A stretch of DNA of 64,000 nucleotides. It comes from Cohnella nanjingensis (GTDB taxonomy: Bacteria; Bacillota; Bacilli; Paenibacillales; Paenibacillaceae). This document shows positions 43,343 to 52,953 of this stretch, piece by piece. The notes beneath the pieces were generated by a model. It was given only the letters and a program-made list of their open reading frames with translations, did no database searches and was not told the origin of the DNA. How positions within the stretch are numbered: the stretch's first letter is position 1; each line of letters begins with the position of its first letter. The stretch spans positions 248,001 to 312,000 of the forward strand of contig NZ_JACJVP010000024.1 of assembly GCF_014212125.1 (NCBI RefSeq), given 5' to 3'. The position numbers and the translations under genes were made by a program.

Positions 43343-44407
43343 TTAGCCCTCGATCCGGGCCAGCTCCTTGCGCACGAGCGGCGCGACCTTGGTGCCGAGC
43401 AGCTCGATGGCGTGCAGGATCTCTCGGTGCGGCATCTTGCTGACGTCCACGTGCAGGAAGAACCGCGTGACGCCAAGGTTCTTGCGCAGCAGCACGATCT
43501 TCTCCGCCACGTATTCGGGGTCGCCGACGTAGAGGGCGCCCCGCAGGCTGCGCGCGGCATCGAAGGCCGCGCGGTCGTACGGCGGCCAACCCCGCTCGCG
43601 GCCGATGACGTTCATCTGCGCCTGCATGGGGGGGAAGAACGCGTCTGCCGCCTGCTCGGTCGTATCGCCGATGAAGCCGTGCGAGTGCGTCGCGATCGGC
43701 AGCTTGTCAGGATCGTGCCCGGCCTCGCGGGCCGCCTGGCGGTACAGGTCTACGATCGGCGCGAAGCGCTCCGGCATGCCGCCGATGATCGCGAGGGCGA
43801 TCGGCAGTCCCAGCATGCCCGCGCGGACGGCCGACTCCGGGTTGCCGCCGCTCGCGATCCATACCGGCAGCGGATCCTGCACGGAGCGGGGGTAGACGCC
43901 CAGGTTGCGGATCGCGGGCCGATGGCCGCCGTTCCAGGTCACCTTTTCCGACTCGCGGATGGCGAGCAGCAGCTTCAGCTTCTCCTCGAACAGCTCGTCG
44001 TAGTCGTCCAGGCTGTAGCCGAAGAGCGGGAAGGACTCGATGAACGAGCCGCGGCCCGCCATGATCTCGGCCCGTCCGTTGGAGAGGCCGTCCAGGGTAG
44101 AGAAGGCTTGATAGACGCGGACCGGATCGTCCGAGGACAGCACGGTGACGGCGCTCGTCAGCCGAATCCGCTTGGTCATGGCCGCCGCCGCCGCCAGGAC
44201 GACGGCGGGCGCGCTGCCCGCGTAGTCGGGCCGATGATGCTCCCCGACCCCGTAGACGTCGAGTCCGACCTGGTCGGCCAGGACGATCTCATCCACCGCT
44301 TGGCGCAGCCGTTCGGCGTGGCTGATCGCTTTTCCCGTCGCCGGGTCTGGCGTCGCTTCGAGAAAGGTGCTGATTCCGATTTCCATGTTGACTGCCGAGT
44401 CGGCCAT
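43343..44407 (-). CDS. LLM class flavin-dependent oxidoreductase
   Basis: The 354-residue protein is a bacterial luciferase-like monooxygenase: [15 protein letters not shown] at the start, [16 protein letters not shown] (flavin-side His), [14 protein letters not shown], and the FMN-binding [16 protein letters not shown]. Length fits the family. Members reduce or oxygenate small molecules with FMNH2; the substrate is not predictable. AAGGAGGAG precedes the ATG. It is a single-gene unit. Confidence 0.9.
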   Translation of the reverse strand: MADSAVNMEIGISTFLEATPDPATGKAISHAERLRQAVDEIVLADQVGLDVYGVGEHHRPDYAGSAPAVVLAAAAAMTKRIRLTSAVTVLSSDDPVRVYQAFSTLDGLSNGRAEIMAGRGSFIESFPLFGYSLDDYDELFEEKLKLLLAIRESEKVTWNGGHRPAIRNLGVYPRSVQDPLPVWIASGGNPESAVRAGMLGLPIALAIIGGMPERFAPIVDLYRQAAREAGHDPDKLPIATHSHGFIGDTTEQAADAFFPPMQAQMNVIGRERGWPPYDRAAFDAARSLRGALYVGDPEYVAEKIVLLRKNLGVTRFFLHVDVSKMPHREILHAIELLGTKVAPLVRKELARIEG

Positions 44408-44527
44408 TGGATCTCCTCCTTCTGTATGAGAGTAGTGTACTATAAAATATAGCGTTTCTCAAATATAGTAAGTAAAAGGCGGTTCAGATGCTTCGTCAGG
44501 TCGCTGCGAATGGAAGGCCGTTATTAC

Positions 44528-45679
44528 TCATTTGGGGAAGCGAATCCGCACTTTGAACTGGTCGCCGCTGATCTCGATGCCGATCTCGCCTCCCTGCAGC
44601 TCGACGATGCTTTTCACGATGGACAGCCCCAGTCCGGACCCTTCGGTATGACGCGAGACGTCCGCCCGCTTGAAGCGCTCGAAGAGATCCTGCGCATCGA
44701 AATCGATCTCGTACGACGAGGTATTCTGGATATGGAAGATCACGCTGTCTTTCGCTTCCTCTAGGGAGATATAGATTCTCGTATGGGGGACCGAATATTT
44801 CTTCGCGTTGCCGATCAAATTCTCGAATACCCGCCAGGTTTTGTTGCCGTCCAGATGGGCGTAGATGTGCGGCTTTTCGATTTTCACGCGGATTGAATTG
44901 GAGAATTCCTCGTCGTCCTTATGACTCTCCGCCATCGCCTGGGTCAGCAACGCGGCGACGTCGATATGTTGAATATCGAGATCAACCGCACCGCTGGCCA
45001 TTTTGGATACTTCGAATAGATCGTCGATCAATAGTTTGAGCCGGAGCGATTTCCGATTCAAGACCTCCACGTAATGCTTGGCCTTTTCGGAAGGAATATC
45101 TTCTTTTTTTAACAAATCCACGTAGTTGATGATCGAGGTCAAGGGCGTTTTGAGATCGTGCGACACGTTGGTGATCAATTCCGTCTTCATGCGTTCGCTC
45201 TTGATCCGGCTTGCCAGCGCATTCTGGTAACCCAGCTTCATATTGTTGATGGAGGCGGCCAGCCGGCCCAAGGCATCCTTCCCTGCGACCTGGATCTCGG
45301 ATTCCAGATTGCCCGTGGCGATCTCTTCCGTCCCCTTGCTAATCCGATGGAACTTCCCGACCTTCCCCAGCACGATCGGGATGACGATCAGCGCGTACGC
45401 GGCCTCGTAGAGAATCAGCCATCTTGCTTCGGATCGGTAGTACCAGAAGGACAATCTCCAGCCGATGATGCCCGCGATAGCCGACAGGACCGCGAAGGCG
45501 AGAACTTGAAGAGAGACTTTTTTCTCCTCCCATCCGCCCGCCCACATTCGGAGGTAGGCGTACGGCCAGCTTTGCAGCCATAGCCTGCGCAGGGGAAGCC
45601 GCGTCATTCCGGTCAGGATATGCCGAAGCCGGGCTCCGGTACTTCTTGCGCCTTTACTTCTTCTCGATTTTGTATCCAA
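44528..45679 (-). CDS. sensor histidine kinase with HAMP domain
   Basis: Two membrane helices (about residues 55-75 and 85-105) are separated by a very short loop. A HAMP segment (ISKGTEEIATGNLESEIQVA), the H box TNVSHDLKTPLTSI, the N box ENLIGNAKKYS and G2 GSGLGLSIV follow. The G1 DxGxG box is replaced by a sequence with IQNTSS, as in some VanS-like kinases. The gene overlaps the response regulator by 26 nt. The start at TTG 45679 is uncertain; ATG 45607 is a shorter alternative. With the GDPD lipoprotein it forms a three-gene operon. Confidence 0.88.
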   Translation of the reverse strand: MDTKSRRSKGARSTGARLRHILTGMTRLPLRRLWLQSWPYAYLRMWAGGWEEKKVSLQVLAFAVLSAIAGIIGWRLSFWYYRSEARWLILYEAAYALIVIPIVLGKVGKFHRISKGTEEIATGNLESEIQVAGKDALGRLAASINNMKLGYQNALASRIKSERMKTELITNVSHDLKTPLTSIINYVDLLKKEDIPSEKAKHYVEVLNRKSLRLKLLIDDLFEVSKMASGAVDLDIQHIDVAALLTQAMAESHKDDEEFSNSIRVKIEKPHIYAHLDGNKTWRVFENLIGNAKKYSVPHTRIYISLEEAKDSVIFHIQNTSSYEIDFDAQDLFERFKRADVSRHTEGSGLGLSIVKSIVELQGGEIGIEISGDQFKVRIRFPK

Positions 45680-46352
45680 TCCCCCATACCACCTTTAAGT
45701 ACTTCGGGTCTTTCGGATTGATCTCGATTTTTTCGCGAATGTTCCGTATGTGCACGGCAACGGTGTTCTCCGAAGCGAAAAATTGTTCGTCCCAGATCCG
45801 TTCGTAGATCTCCTCGATCGAGAAGACGCGTCCCGGATTCTCCATGAGCAAGGCCAGAATCTTGTATTCCTTGGGCGTGAGCCGGACTTCTTCGCCGTCC
45901 ACTTCGACGCTCTTCGAGCTTTTGTTCAGGACAAGCCCCCTGATCCGGATCTTGTCTTCGTTGATCTGCTGCGCGCCGCCCAGATTCGTGAACCGCCTCA
46001 ACTGGGACCGGACGCGGGCGATCAGCTCCAGCGGGTTGAACGGCTTGGTGATATAGTCGTCCGCGCCTACGTTCAATCCCATGATCTTGTCGTTGTCTTC
46101 GGATTTGGCCGACAGCATGATAATCGGAATATTTAAGTGCTCGCGAATTCGGAACGTCGCTTGTACGCCATCCATCTCGGGCATCATGACGTCCATGAGG
46201 ACCAGATGGATGTCTTGCTTGTCGAGAATCTCCAGCGCTTCCGCGCCGTTCGCGGCCGTGAAGACGGACAGATTCTCGCTTTTCAAATAGATCGTGAGCG
46301 CTTCCCTGATCTCTAATTCGTCGTCGACGATCAGCACGTTGTACGGGGTCAT
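45654..46352 (-). CDS. OmpR family response regulator (VanR-like)
   Basis: The receiver (VDDE pocket, Asp in LMDVMMPEMDG, Lys in ITKPFNP) and winged helix (VRLTPKEYKILALLM to VVWGIGYKIEKK) give a complete 232-residue OmpR-type regulator. ATG 46352 follows AGGTG by 6 nt; GTG 46361 is possible. It lies directly after the GDPD lipoprotein gene and overlaps the kinase gene, so all three are transcribed together. Confidence 0.93.
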   Translation of the reverse strand: MTPYNVLIVDDELEIREALTIYLKSENLSVFTAANGAEALEILDKQDIHLVLMDVMMPEMDGVQATFRIREHLNIPIIMLSAKSEDNDKIMGLNVGADDYITKPFNPLELIARVRSQLRRFTNLGGAQQINEDKIRIRGLVLNKSSKSVEVDGEEVRLTPKEYKILALLMENPGRVFSIEEIYERIWDEQFFASENTVAVHIRNIREKIEINPKDPKYLKVVWGIGYKIEKK

Positions 46353-46357
46353 CCTAT

Positions 46358-47326
46358 TCACCTACAAATCCGTGATTCCGTTGCCCAGGCGGAGCGCCTT
46401 TTAATTTTTCCGTAGCGATGCCCAATTATACAACCCAGTATAACAAGGATCATATAAAACGGCATATCCCGATCTATCGGCTTCCGCAGCTCCGACAGCA
46501 AGCTGGAGGGGGCGGCCTCCGCGTCCGTATAGAATCCGTAGACCCCCAATCGGCCGAGCAAGCCCATGAATAGCGTGTTGTTCACGGTATGGACATAGCT
46601 CCTGGCACCGATGCGGTTCAGGCGATGAACGAGCGTCGGATTCCGCAGTATCCGGGATACGGGCATGGCCACGAAGGTAAAGGGCTTCTCCTTCACATAG
46701 GCGAGGATGTCGTCTTCCGAAGCGTTGGACTGATATAGAGAGTAGATTTTGTTCGGAAAAGGATAGATCTTCATGACGGTATCGTACATCTCCGGGCTAT
46801 AAATCTCCGGAATAATGCGCTGCAAAAGCGAAGGGTCTGCGGCATTCGCTTGGCTTACGAGATATTCGAATTGCCGCTTCACCTTCGACGTATCCGTTTC
46901 CTTCGTATCCGTGATCAGGCTGATATCCGGATAGCGCGCCAATAGTCGGATCAGATCGTTCATATCCAGCGGGCGATACTTGCCCAATATCGGCGCCGTC
47001 TTGAATTCCGGGAGCGTCGGGGGTCGGCCGGGCGGGTCGGCCAGCCCGGGCTGCATGCGTCCGGACCAATCGTGCCGCGCGGCCAGCTCCCCGTCCGAAG
47101 TGAGGATCAAGTCGGCTTCGAACAGGCGGTAACCCATGAGATAGCTATTCATAAATGCCTCATAAGAGTTGGTATAGGAGAAGCCGTCAATGCCTCCAAG
47201 CGCATGAGCGATAAATGCACGGTCGTCCCCGCCGTTCGATTCGGCCGCAACGGCGCGCGTCTTCCATCCGCAACCGGCTAAGCAGAGTAGGATGAGGCAG
47301 ATGATCAAGCCGCGTCTTCTGTTCAT
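46358..47326 (-). CDS. lipoprotein with glycerophosphodiester phosphodiesterase-like domain
   Basis: The 322-residue protein has a lipoprotein signal (LIICLILLCLAGC) and a GDPD/PI-PLC barrel: FIAHALGGIDG carries the first catalytic His position, FEADLILTSDGELAARHDW the Glu-Asp and second His, and DTKETD a further acidic motif. A C-terminal membrane helix (MPFYMILVILGCIIGHRYG) is unusual for a lipoprotein and would anchor both ends. In the first motif the usual HRG is HAL, so activity is uncertain. It heads an operon with a response regulator and kinase and may act as its surface sensor or target. Confidence 0.82.
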   Translation of the reverse strand: MNRRRGLIICLILLCLAGCGWKTRAVAAESNGGDDRAFIAHALGGIDGFSYTNSYEAFMNSYLMGYRLFEADLILTSDGELAARHDWSGRMQPGLADPPGRPPTLPEFKTAPILGKYRPLDMNDLIRLLARYPDISLITDTKETDTSKVKRQFEYLVSQANAADPSLLQRIIPEIYSPEMYDTVMKIYPFPNKIYSLYQSNASEDDILAYVKEKPFTFVAMPVSRILRNPTLVHRLNRIGARSYVHTVNNTLFMGLLGRLGVYGFYTDAEAAPSSLLSELRKPIDRDMPFYMILVILGCIIGHRYGKIKRRSAWATESRICR

Positions 47327-47525
47327 TTCTTTTCGTCGTCCCCTTTCTCGTTGCCTGCGTAGATATCGTAGCGCACGTTTTTGAACGGGAAGCGACGGAA
47401 AAACGAAAGAAATGATGAAGATTCATCTGGCCGCCCCGCATTTGTCATTGCCGTGAACACGTGTTAATCTGGAGAGGAATTCCTTATTTATTTGCGTTTG
47501 GCGATTATTTTACGGAGGTGGATTT

Positions 47526-48542
47526 ATGAAAGCGTTATTTATCGGAGGGACGGGCACGATCAGCTCGGCGATTACCAGGCAACTGCTGGAGCAAGGCTGC
47601 GAGCTCTATCTGTTGAACAGAGGCAACCGCAACGAGACTTTGCCGCCGGGCGCGAAGATCATTCAGGCCGACATCCGGGACGAGGCGCGCGTAGCGGAGC
47701 TGCTCGAGGGTCTGTCGTTCGACGTCGTCGCCGACTTCATCGCATTCGAGCCCGCGCAGCTCGAGAGAGACTATCGGCTCTTCAAGGACAAGACGAGACA
47801 ATTCATTTTCATAAGCTCCGCCTCTGCCTACCAGACGCCGCTGTCCGACTACCGCATCACTGAGGGGACGCCCTTGTCGAATCCTTACTGGGCGTACTCC
47901 CGCAACAAGATCGCCTGCGAAGACTATCTCCTGAAGCAGTACCGCGAGGAGGGCTTCCCGATCACGATCGTCCGGCCGAGCCATACGTACGACGAACGCA
48001 CCATTCCGCTGGGCGTCCACGGCCGCAAAGGGACTTGGCAGGTCGCCAGACGGATGCTGGCCGACAAGCCCGTGATCATCCATGGGGACGGCACCTCCCT
48101 GTGGACGATGACGCACAACCGCGACTTCGCCAAGGGCTTCATCGGCCTCATGGGCAACATCCATGCGATCGGCGAGTCGGTCCACATCACGTCGGACGAA
48201 TCCGTCACGTGGAATCAGATCTACGAGGCCATCGCGGCCGCGCTCGGCGTGAAGCTCCAGGCCGTCCACGTCGCTTCCGAGTTCTTGGACGCGTGCAGCA
48301 CCGAGGACTATAGGGGCGGATTGCTCGGGGACAAGGCCAATACGGTCGTCTTCGACAACGCGAAGCTGAAGCGGCTCGTCCCAGACTTCGTCGCCACGAC
48401 CCGACTCGATCAAGGGATTCGGGAGACGATCGCCTATATTCTGGCGCATCCGGAGCATCAGACGGAGGATCCGGAGTTCGACCGCTGGTGCGACAAGGTG
48501 ATCGAAGCGCTGGATCAGGCGCGGAAGTCCATCTTGGCGTAA
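47526..48542 (+). CDS. NAD-dependent epimerase/dehydratase family protein
   Basis: The 338-residue protein has the nucleotide-binding GGTGTISSAITRQL near residue 7, the catalytic region FISSASAYQ and YWAYSRNKIACEDYL (YxxxK), and VRPSHTYDE. This is the extended SDR pattern; related proteins are mRNA-binding or sugar-nucleotide enzymes, and the substrate cannot be named. ACGGAGGTGG precedes the ATG. The DUF4037 gene follows 32 nt later. Confidence 0.88.
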   Translation: MKALFIGGTGTISSAITRQLLEQGCELYLLNRGNRNETLPPGAKIIQADIRDEARVAELLEGLSFDVVADFIAFEPAQLERDYRLFKDKTRQFIFISSASAYQTPLSDYRITEGTPLSNPYWAYSRNKIACEDYLLKQYREEGFPITIVRPSHTYDERTIPLGVHGRKGTWQVARRMLADKPVIIHGDGTSLWTMTHNRDFAKGFIGLMGNIHAIGESVHITSDESVTWNQIYEAIAAALGVKLQAVHVASEFLDACSTEDYRGGLLGDKANTVVFDNAKLKRLVPDFVATTRLDQGIRETIAYILAHPEHQTEDPEFDRWCDKVIEALDQARKSILA

Positions 48543-48574
48543 AACGGGGAAAGGTTACAAGGGGATGACGGACA

Positions 48575-49639
48575 ATGGCATTTGTGAATGGCATCGAGCT
48601 GAGCCGTAGATTCCATGCGGAATGGATCGAGCCGCTCCTGTTCGGCCGATGGCCGCTGCTTCGCTATGCGTCGGCGCTGATCGGCCCAGGCAGCGAAGTG
48701 CTCGGATTCGATACCGAGATGTCGACGGATCACGATTGGGGTCCGCGCGTCTGCCTGTTCGTTCAGGAACGGGACGAGAGCCTGACCGACGAGATCGCAC
48801 GGGCCTTGCGGGCGGGCCTGCCCGACCGCTTCCGCGGCTACCCGGTAGATCCGAATCAATCCGTGGTGACGACGCTTCGGCAGTATGCGGGAGAGCGGCT
48901 TGCCGTCGATATCCGGCAGGAGCTGCAGCTCGTCGACTGGCTCGCCTTCCCTTCCCAGACCTTGGCGGAGCTGACGGGGGGAGCGGTATTCCGCGACGAT
49001 ACGGGCGAGCTGACGGCGCTGCGGCATCGGCTTCATGCTTATCCGCATGACGTCTGGCTGTATCTGATGGCGTCCACCTGGCAGCGAATCGGGCAAGAAG
49101 AACATCTGACACTGCGGTCGGGTTACGTGGGGGATGAACTCGGCTCCAGCCTCATCGCCTCGAGGATCGTCGCCGATATGATGAATCTTTGTTTTCTGAT
49201 GGAGCGCCGGTATGCCCCTTATCCGAAATGGTTCGGAACGGCGTTCAAGGGAATTGAAGCCGCGGACGAACTGCTGCCGCTGTTGACCGAGGTTCAGTCG
49301 GCCCACGCATGGAGAGCGCGGGAAGCCGCGTTAAGCCAGGCGTATGCGTGCGTCGCGCGCCTGCACAACCGGCTGGGGATCACCGCGGCCATGCCGGAGG
49401 AGACCGCCGCATTCTATGACCGCCCGTTCCAGGTCATCCGGGGCGAGACTTTTGCCCGAGCGATCGCGGGCGCCATTGCGGACCCGGTCATGCGCAAGCT
49501 GTCCGAGCGGCGCTTGATTGGCGGGATCGATCAGATTACGGACAACACCGACTTTCGGGCGATCCACCAGGGGACTTGGCGCGAAGGAGCGTCGAGGCGG
49601 AACGCGATTCGGATCTTATACGACGAACTGTTGAGGTAG
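48575..49639 (+). CDS. DUF4037 domain-containing protein
   Basis: The 354-residue protein starts FVNGIELSRRFHAEWIEPLL, with GFDTEMSTDHDWGPRVCLFV, which resembles the nucleotidyltransferase-like GS...D-x-D region of the DUF4037 family, followed by a helical C-terminal half. Asp residues in TDHDWG could bind metal. The function is unknown; a nucleotidyltransferase is an inference from the fold. It probably shares a transcript with the epimerase gene and ends before a terminator. Confidence 0.85.
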   Translation: MAFVNGIELSRRFHAEWIEPLLFGRWPLLRYASALIGPGSEVLGFDTEMSTDHDWGPRVCLFVQERDESLTDEIARALRAGLPDRFRGYPVDPNQSVVTTLRQYAGERLAVDIRQELQLVDWLAFPSQTLAELTGGAVFRDDTGELTALRHRLHAYPHDVWLYLMASTWQRIGQEEHLTLRSGYVGDELGSSLIASRIVADMMNLCFLMERRYAPYPKWFGTAFKGIEAADELLPLLTEVQSAHAWRAREAALSQAYACVARLHNRLGITAAMPEETAAFYDRPFQVIRGETFARAIAGAIADPVMRKLSERRLIGGIDQITDNTDFRAIHQGTWREGASRRNAIRILYDELLR

Positions 49640-49664
49640 ACGCCATCGGTTCGGGGAAACGCAG

Positions 49665-49704
49665 AACGGGATGGAGCGGCGAGAAGCGGCTTCATCCCGT
49701 TTTG
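49665..49704 (+). terminator. terminator after the DUF4037 gene
   Basis: A 13-bp stem (49665-49677 with 49689-49701, one G-U pair) is followed by TTTT. Confidence 0.85.
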
Positions 49705-49705
49705 A

Positions 49706-49969
49706 TGTTGGGCCCCTGTCGAACGCAGCCCGCCGTACCGGATCCGATCGTTCGGGTGGCTTACGCTTTCTGAATCGCGAGCGTCGGCGCGGCCCTGGCG
49801 TGAACGCGCGGAACGATGGGCCGACGGTGCCTATCTGGAGCCGGATCGGGAATTCTGCTATCCGTGCCTGGAGGCCGTCAAGCGCGCGCTCGACGAGCAT
49901 CGTCTTCAAGAGGAAGGGGCGACTAGCGAATCGTTATTCGTCCTTGCCGCGGTGGAGGCGAATGGCTAA
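49706..49969 (+). pseudogene. gene remnant without a start codon
   Basis: One frame is open for 87 codons up to TAA at 49967-49969 and reads like protein (RERAERWADGAYLEPDREFC then YPCLEAVKRALDEH), but no ATG, GTG or TTG is available in frame. I do not recognise the family. It is best read as the 3' end of a lost gene. The rest of the 457-nt gap up to the AraC gene holds the terminator before it and the AraC ribosome binding site. Confidence 0.4.
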
Positions 49970-50096
49970 GCCGGGATAGGCCGACGCGATCCGGTTCTGC
50001 GTCTCCTCCCGTGCCCGGTGGTCGAAGGGCGCATTGCCCAAACCGGAATTTGCCCGGAAGACGAAGAATTGGTATTTTCTAGAGAGGAGGTGGGGA

Positions 50097-51086
50097 GTGG
50101 TGCGAGAGAATTCCGATATTCATCAGAACTTCAATGGGCTGTTCGACGGACTCCAGATGCGCAGGAAGGCTGAGAACCGGACAGAGCGGATGGGGCTCCG
50201 CCCGCACCTTGGCGAGGGGACCATTCACCGCTTGGTGCCGCGCGTCGATCTCGGAATGGCCATCGCCGACTTCAAGCTGCGCCGGGATCGAGAGGTACAT
50301 CTTCGCACGGAGACGCCTATGGTGGAGCTAAGCTATTGCCTGCACGGCGCGAGGGAGATTCAAGTCTCCGGCGCCCGCTATCAGGTGGCTGCCGGCAGCT
50401 ACGCCCTGCAATTCGTCAATCCCGCGAGCGCCCGGATGCATTTCGGCGAGGATCAGCACATTCGAATGCTGAGCATCGCGATTCCCGTGGCCACCTTCCA
50501 CCGGTTTATGGAGGCGACTGACGGGAGCCGGGAGGCTGACTTCAACCGCATCATCGGGTCGCAGCCCTACCGCCTATACCGGGAGACCATCGATCCGACG
50601 GCAACCGTCCTCTTGAGGCAGATGACGCAAGCGATCGATCGCGGAGGTATCCGGAATCTGGAGGTCGAGAGCCGAATGCTGGAGCTGATGTCCGCTGCCT
50701 TTAGCTCCTTGCTGCAGGAGAGCAGACTTTCCTCCGCCAAGCTGTCGCGAACCGACCGCTCCAAGATCGAACGCGCGCGAGAGATCGTGCTGGCGAAGAT
50801 GGCGGATCCGCCATCGCTCTTGGAGCTGTCCCGGCAGATCGGCTTGAACGACTACAAGCTCAAGATCGGCTTCAAGGAAATATACGGCCATACCGTCTTC
50901 GGATACTTGAGGGACCAACGCCTGGAGAAAGCGTACCGTCTGCTCCAGGAGGGGGAAGGCAGCGTCCTTGAGGTGTCCTATGCGGTGGGCTATTCGAATC
51001 CCAGTTATTTTGCGGAAGCCTTCCGGGACAAATATGGCGTCAACCCCGGAGAATTGCTGCGGCGGACGTCCCGCTCTGCGCGCTAA
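50097..51086 (+). CDS. AraC family transcriptional regulator
   Basis: The 329-residue protein has a cupin-like N-terminal domain (MVELSYCLHGAREIQVSG) and a C-terminal AraC pair of helix-turn-helix units: SLLELSRQIGLNDYKLKIGF and VLEVSYAVGYSNPSYFAEAF, then KYGVNPGEL. This arrangement resembles siderophore-responsive PchR/YbtA-type regulators. GTG at 50097 (or 50100) follows GAGGAGG; the open frame upstream is not needed. The target genes cannot be assigned, although a siderophore importer lies at the window end. Confidence 0.88.
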   Translation: MVRENSDIHQNFNGLFDGLQMRRKAENRTERMGLRPHLGEGTIHRLVPRVDLGMAIADFKLRRDREVHLRTETPMVELSYCLHGAREIQVSGARYQVAAGSYALQFVNPASARMHFGEDQHIRMLSIAIPVATFHRFMEATDGSREADFNRIIGSQPYRLYRETIDPTATVLLRQMTQAIDRGGIRNLEVESRMLELMSAAFSSLLQESRLSSAKLSRTDRSKIERAREIVLAKMADPPSLLELSRQIGLNDYKLKIGFKEIYGHTVFGYLRDQRLEKAYRLLQEGEGSVLEVSYAVGYSNPSYFAEAFRDKYGVNPGELLRRTSRSAR

Positions 51087-51109
51087 CCGTTCCTCGGAGC
51101 GGTTTTTTT
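51085..51109 (+). terminator. terminator after the AraC gene
   Basis: AACCGTTCC and GGAGCGGTT form a compact stem followed by seven T. Confidence 0.88.
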
Positions 51110-51223
51110 GCGCCGCAATTGCGAGATTCGTCCCGCTAACCGTCTCCAGGCTCCGCCTGCCGGTAGAGCGCCTGCGCGAGGAAGTGCTACGCTTGGCGCA
51201 TCTGAAGGAGAGGAGAGAGGCGC

Positions 51224-51883
51224 ATGACGGAACTCCAAGGATCGACGCTGCAAGAAGAATTGAAAGCCGTGGAGAAGTATGGCAAGGAGGTTCTCCCCAA
51301 GATAGCCCAAGCAGCCATTGAGCAATCGATAGAAACGCTTCGGGAATCGGGGAGCGCGCAGGGGTTGGGCGTGGGAGATTCGGCTCCCGACTTTACCTTG
51401 GCGAATCAAGCGGGCAACGCCGTCACGCTGTCCGAGGAGTTGGCCAAGGGGCCCGTGATTCTCACCTTTTACCGGGGGGCGTGGTGTCCGTTCTGCAACC
51501 TGGAGCTGAGGGCGTATCAACGTATCCTGGGACGTATTCAGGTGTCGGGCGCCCAGCTCCTCGCAATCAGTCCGCAGACGCCGGATCGCTCGCTGACCGC
51601 GCAAGAGAAGAACGAGCTGGGCTACCACGTGCTAAGCGATATCGGGAATCGGACGGCGGAGCGGTACAAGCTGAAGTTCAAGCTCCCGGATGCGCTGCAT
51701 GACATTTATCGTTCGCTCGGCTTCGCTCTCGACGCGTACAACGGAGACGATACTTGGGAGCTGCCCGTGCCGGCCACCTATGTCATTGGCCGCCAGGGAA
51801 GGACCGAACTGGCGAGCGTGGACCCGGATTATCGCACGCGGCTGGAGCCGAGCGAAGTCTTGAATGTCCTGCAATCCTTGTAG
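51224..51883 (+). CDS. AhpC/TSA peroxiredoxin-like protein
   Basis: The 219-residue thioredoxin-fold protein has an N-terminal helical extension and a core with APDFTLANQAGNAVTLSEEL, the active-site FYRGAWCPFCNLELRAY (a CxxC in place of the single peroxidatic Cys context), and VPATYVIGRQGR. Peroxiredoxin-like proteins of this subgroup reduce peroxides or act as thiol oxidoreductases. AGGAGAGG precedes the ATG. A strong terminator follows. Confidence 0.9.
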   Translation: MTELQGSTLQEELKAVEKYGKEVLPKIAQAAIEQSIETLRESGSAQGLGVGDSAPDFTLANQAGNAVTLSEELAKGPVILTFYRGAWCPFCNLELRAYQRILGRIQVSGAQLLAISPQTPDRSLTAQEKNELGYHVLSDIGNRTAERYKLKFKLPDALHDIYRSLGFALDAYNGDDTWELPVPATYVIGRQGRTELASVDPDYRTRLEPSEVLNVLQSL

Positions 51884-51921
51884 ATCGGCAATCGGCAATC
51901 GGCAGTCATACGTGAAGACCG

Positions 51922-51953
51922 AATTCCTTGGGCGGTTTGCCCAAGGAATTTTT
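51922..51953 (+). terminator. terminator after the peroxiredoxin gene
   Basis: A perfect 12-bp stem (51922-51933 with 51939-51950), loop GGTTT, ends in five T. A triple ATCGGCA micro-repeat precedes it at 51885-51903. Confidence 0.92.
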
Positions 51954-52019
51954 GACGTCCGCATGGACAGAGAGGGTGTATAATAGGACGAGATGTTGCT
52001 AACGAAAGGCGGTTGCCGC

Positions 52020-52544
52020 ATGAAGAGAATTGCTATCGATATGGACGAGGTTGTCGCGGACTTTAATCTCAAGCACCTGCACGTGTTCAATCGCGATTAC
52101 AATGACAATGTCACGTTGGACGACCTGATGGGGTGCCATCTCCGGGATCTGCGTCCCCACTTGATTCAGGAGATTCGAAGCTACCTGGACGATCCGACCT
52201 TCTTCCGCGACCTGGACGTTATGAAGGACAGCCAGGAAGTCATTCGGGCGCTCAGCGAACATTACGAGATCTTCATCACGACCGCGGCCATGGAGGTTCC
52301 AGCTTCCTTCACCGCCAAGTACGAATGGCTCAAGGAGCACTTCGGCTTCCTCGACGAGATGAACTTCGTGTTCTGCGGGGACAAGAGCATCATTCAAGCC
52401 GATTATCTCATCGACGATAACGCGCGGCACTTCAAGCGCTTCTCCGGCCAGGGCATCCTGTTCACGTCGCCGCACAACGTCAACGAGACCGGCTACGTCC
52501 GGGTGAACAGCTGGCTGGAAGTACGGGATTACTTTCTGAGATGA
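52020..52544 (+). CDS. 5'(3')-deoxyribonucleotidase family protein (HAD)
   Basis: The 174-residue HAD-type phosphatase begins MKRIAIDMDEVVADF, with the catalytic DxDxV motif. EIFITTAAMEVPASFTAKYE holds motif II Thr and the substrate region, and ADYLIDDNARHFKRF is the motif IV acidic pair. It matches the NT5C/YorS group that dephosphorylates deoxynucleoside monophosphates. ATG 52020 is chosen over ATG 51993 for its fit to the family start. Confidence 0.9.
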   Translation: MKRIAIDMDEVVADFNLKHLHVFNRDYNDNVTLDDLMGCHLRDLRPHLIQEIRSYLDDPTFFRDLDVMKDSQEVIRALSEHYEIFITTAAMEVPASFTAKYEWLKEHFGFLDEMNFVFCGDKSIIQADYLIDDNARHFKRFSGQGILFTSPHNVNETGYVRVNSWLEVRDYFLR

Positions 52545-52953
52545 TCGTCGGGCTCGACAAAGCTTGATGGACGTCAGGACTGGGACTTTGGACAGGCGTT
52601 CAAGTTTCCGTTCGGCTTCTTCGATCACCTTCATCGTGCGCCCCGCCGCGGCGCACAGCCGTCGAGAACTTCAGATACGTCGTTTTTTCCGCATTGGATA
52701 CGTTCGCGCAACTACGAGAGGCTGCCCGCTCCGGGCGGCCTTTTGGGTATTTTCTCCCGAAAAAACGAGACTTTTGAACCGGAATAACGTTAATATACAA
52801 TGTCCCCTATTGGAGGAAAAACTTTCTTGCCTGTAGAATGTTACTAGAGCTCGAAAATTGTCATTTGTGCGGGGCTGGCTGGTCTCCTCGCCATCGCCTG
52901 CCGATACATAGAATGCCGGACAACGCGAACATATCAAAAAAGGATGAAAGCCG
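52545..52953. other. intergenic region before the membrane/zinc-ribbon operon
   Basis: No gene is supported in these 409 nt. A terminator-like hairpin with a TTTT end lies at 52719-52744 (GGCTGCCCG with CGGGCGGCC). The section 52780-52900 is AT-rich and probably holds the promoter of the next operon, but no convincing -35/-10 pair was found. Confidence 0.5.

Noticed and set aside
52564..52836. A 90-codon open frame before the zinc-ribbon operon
   Set aside because: It spans a terminator-like hairpin, has no ribosome binding site and no recognisable protein pattern.
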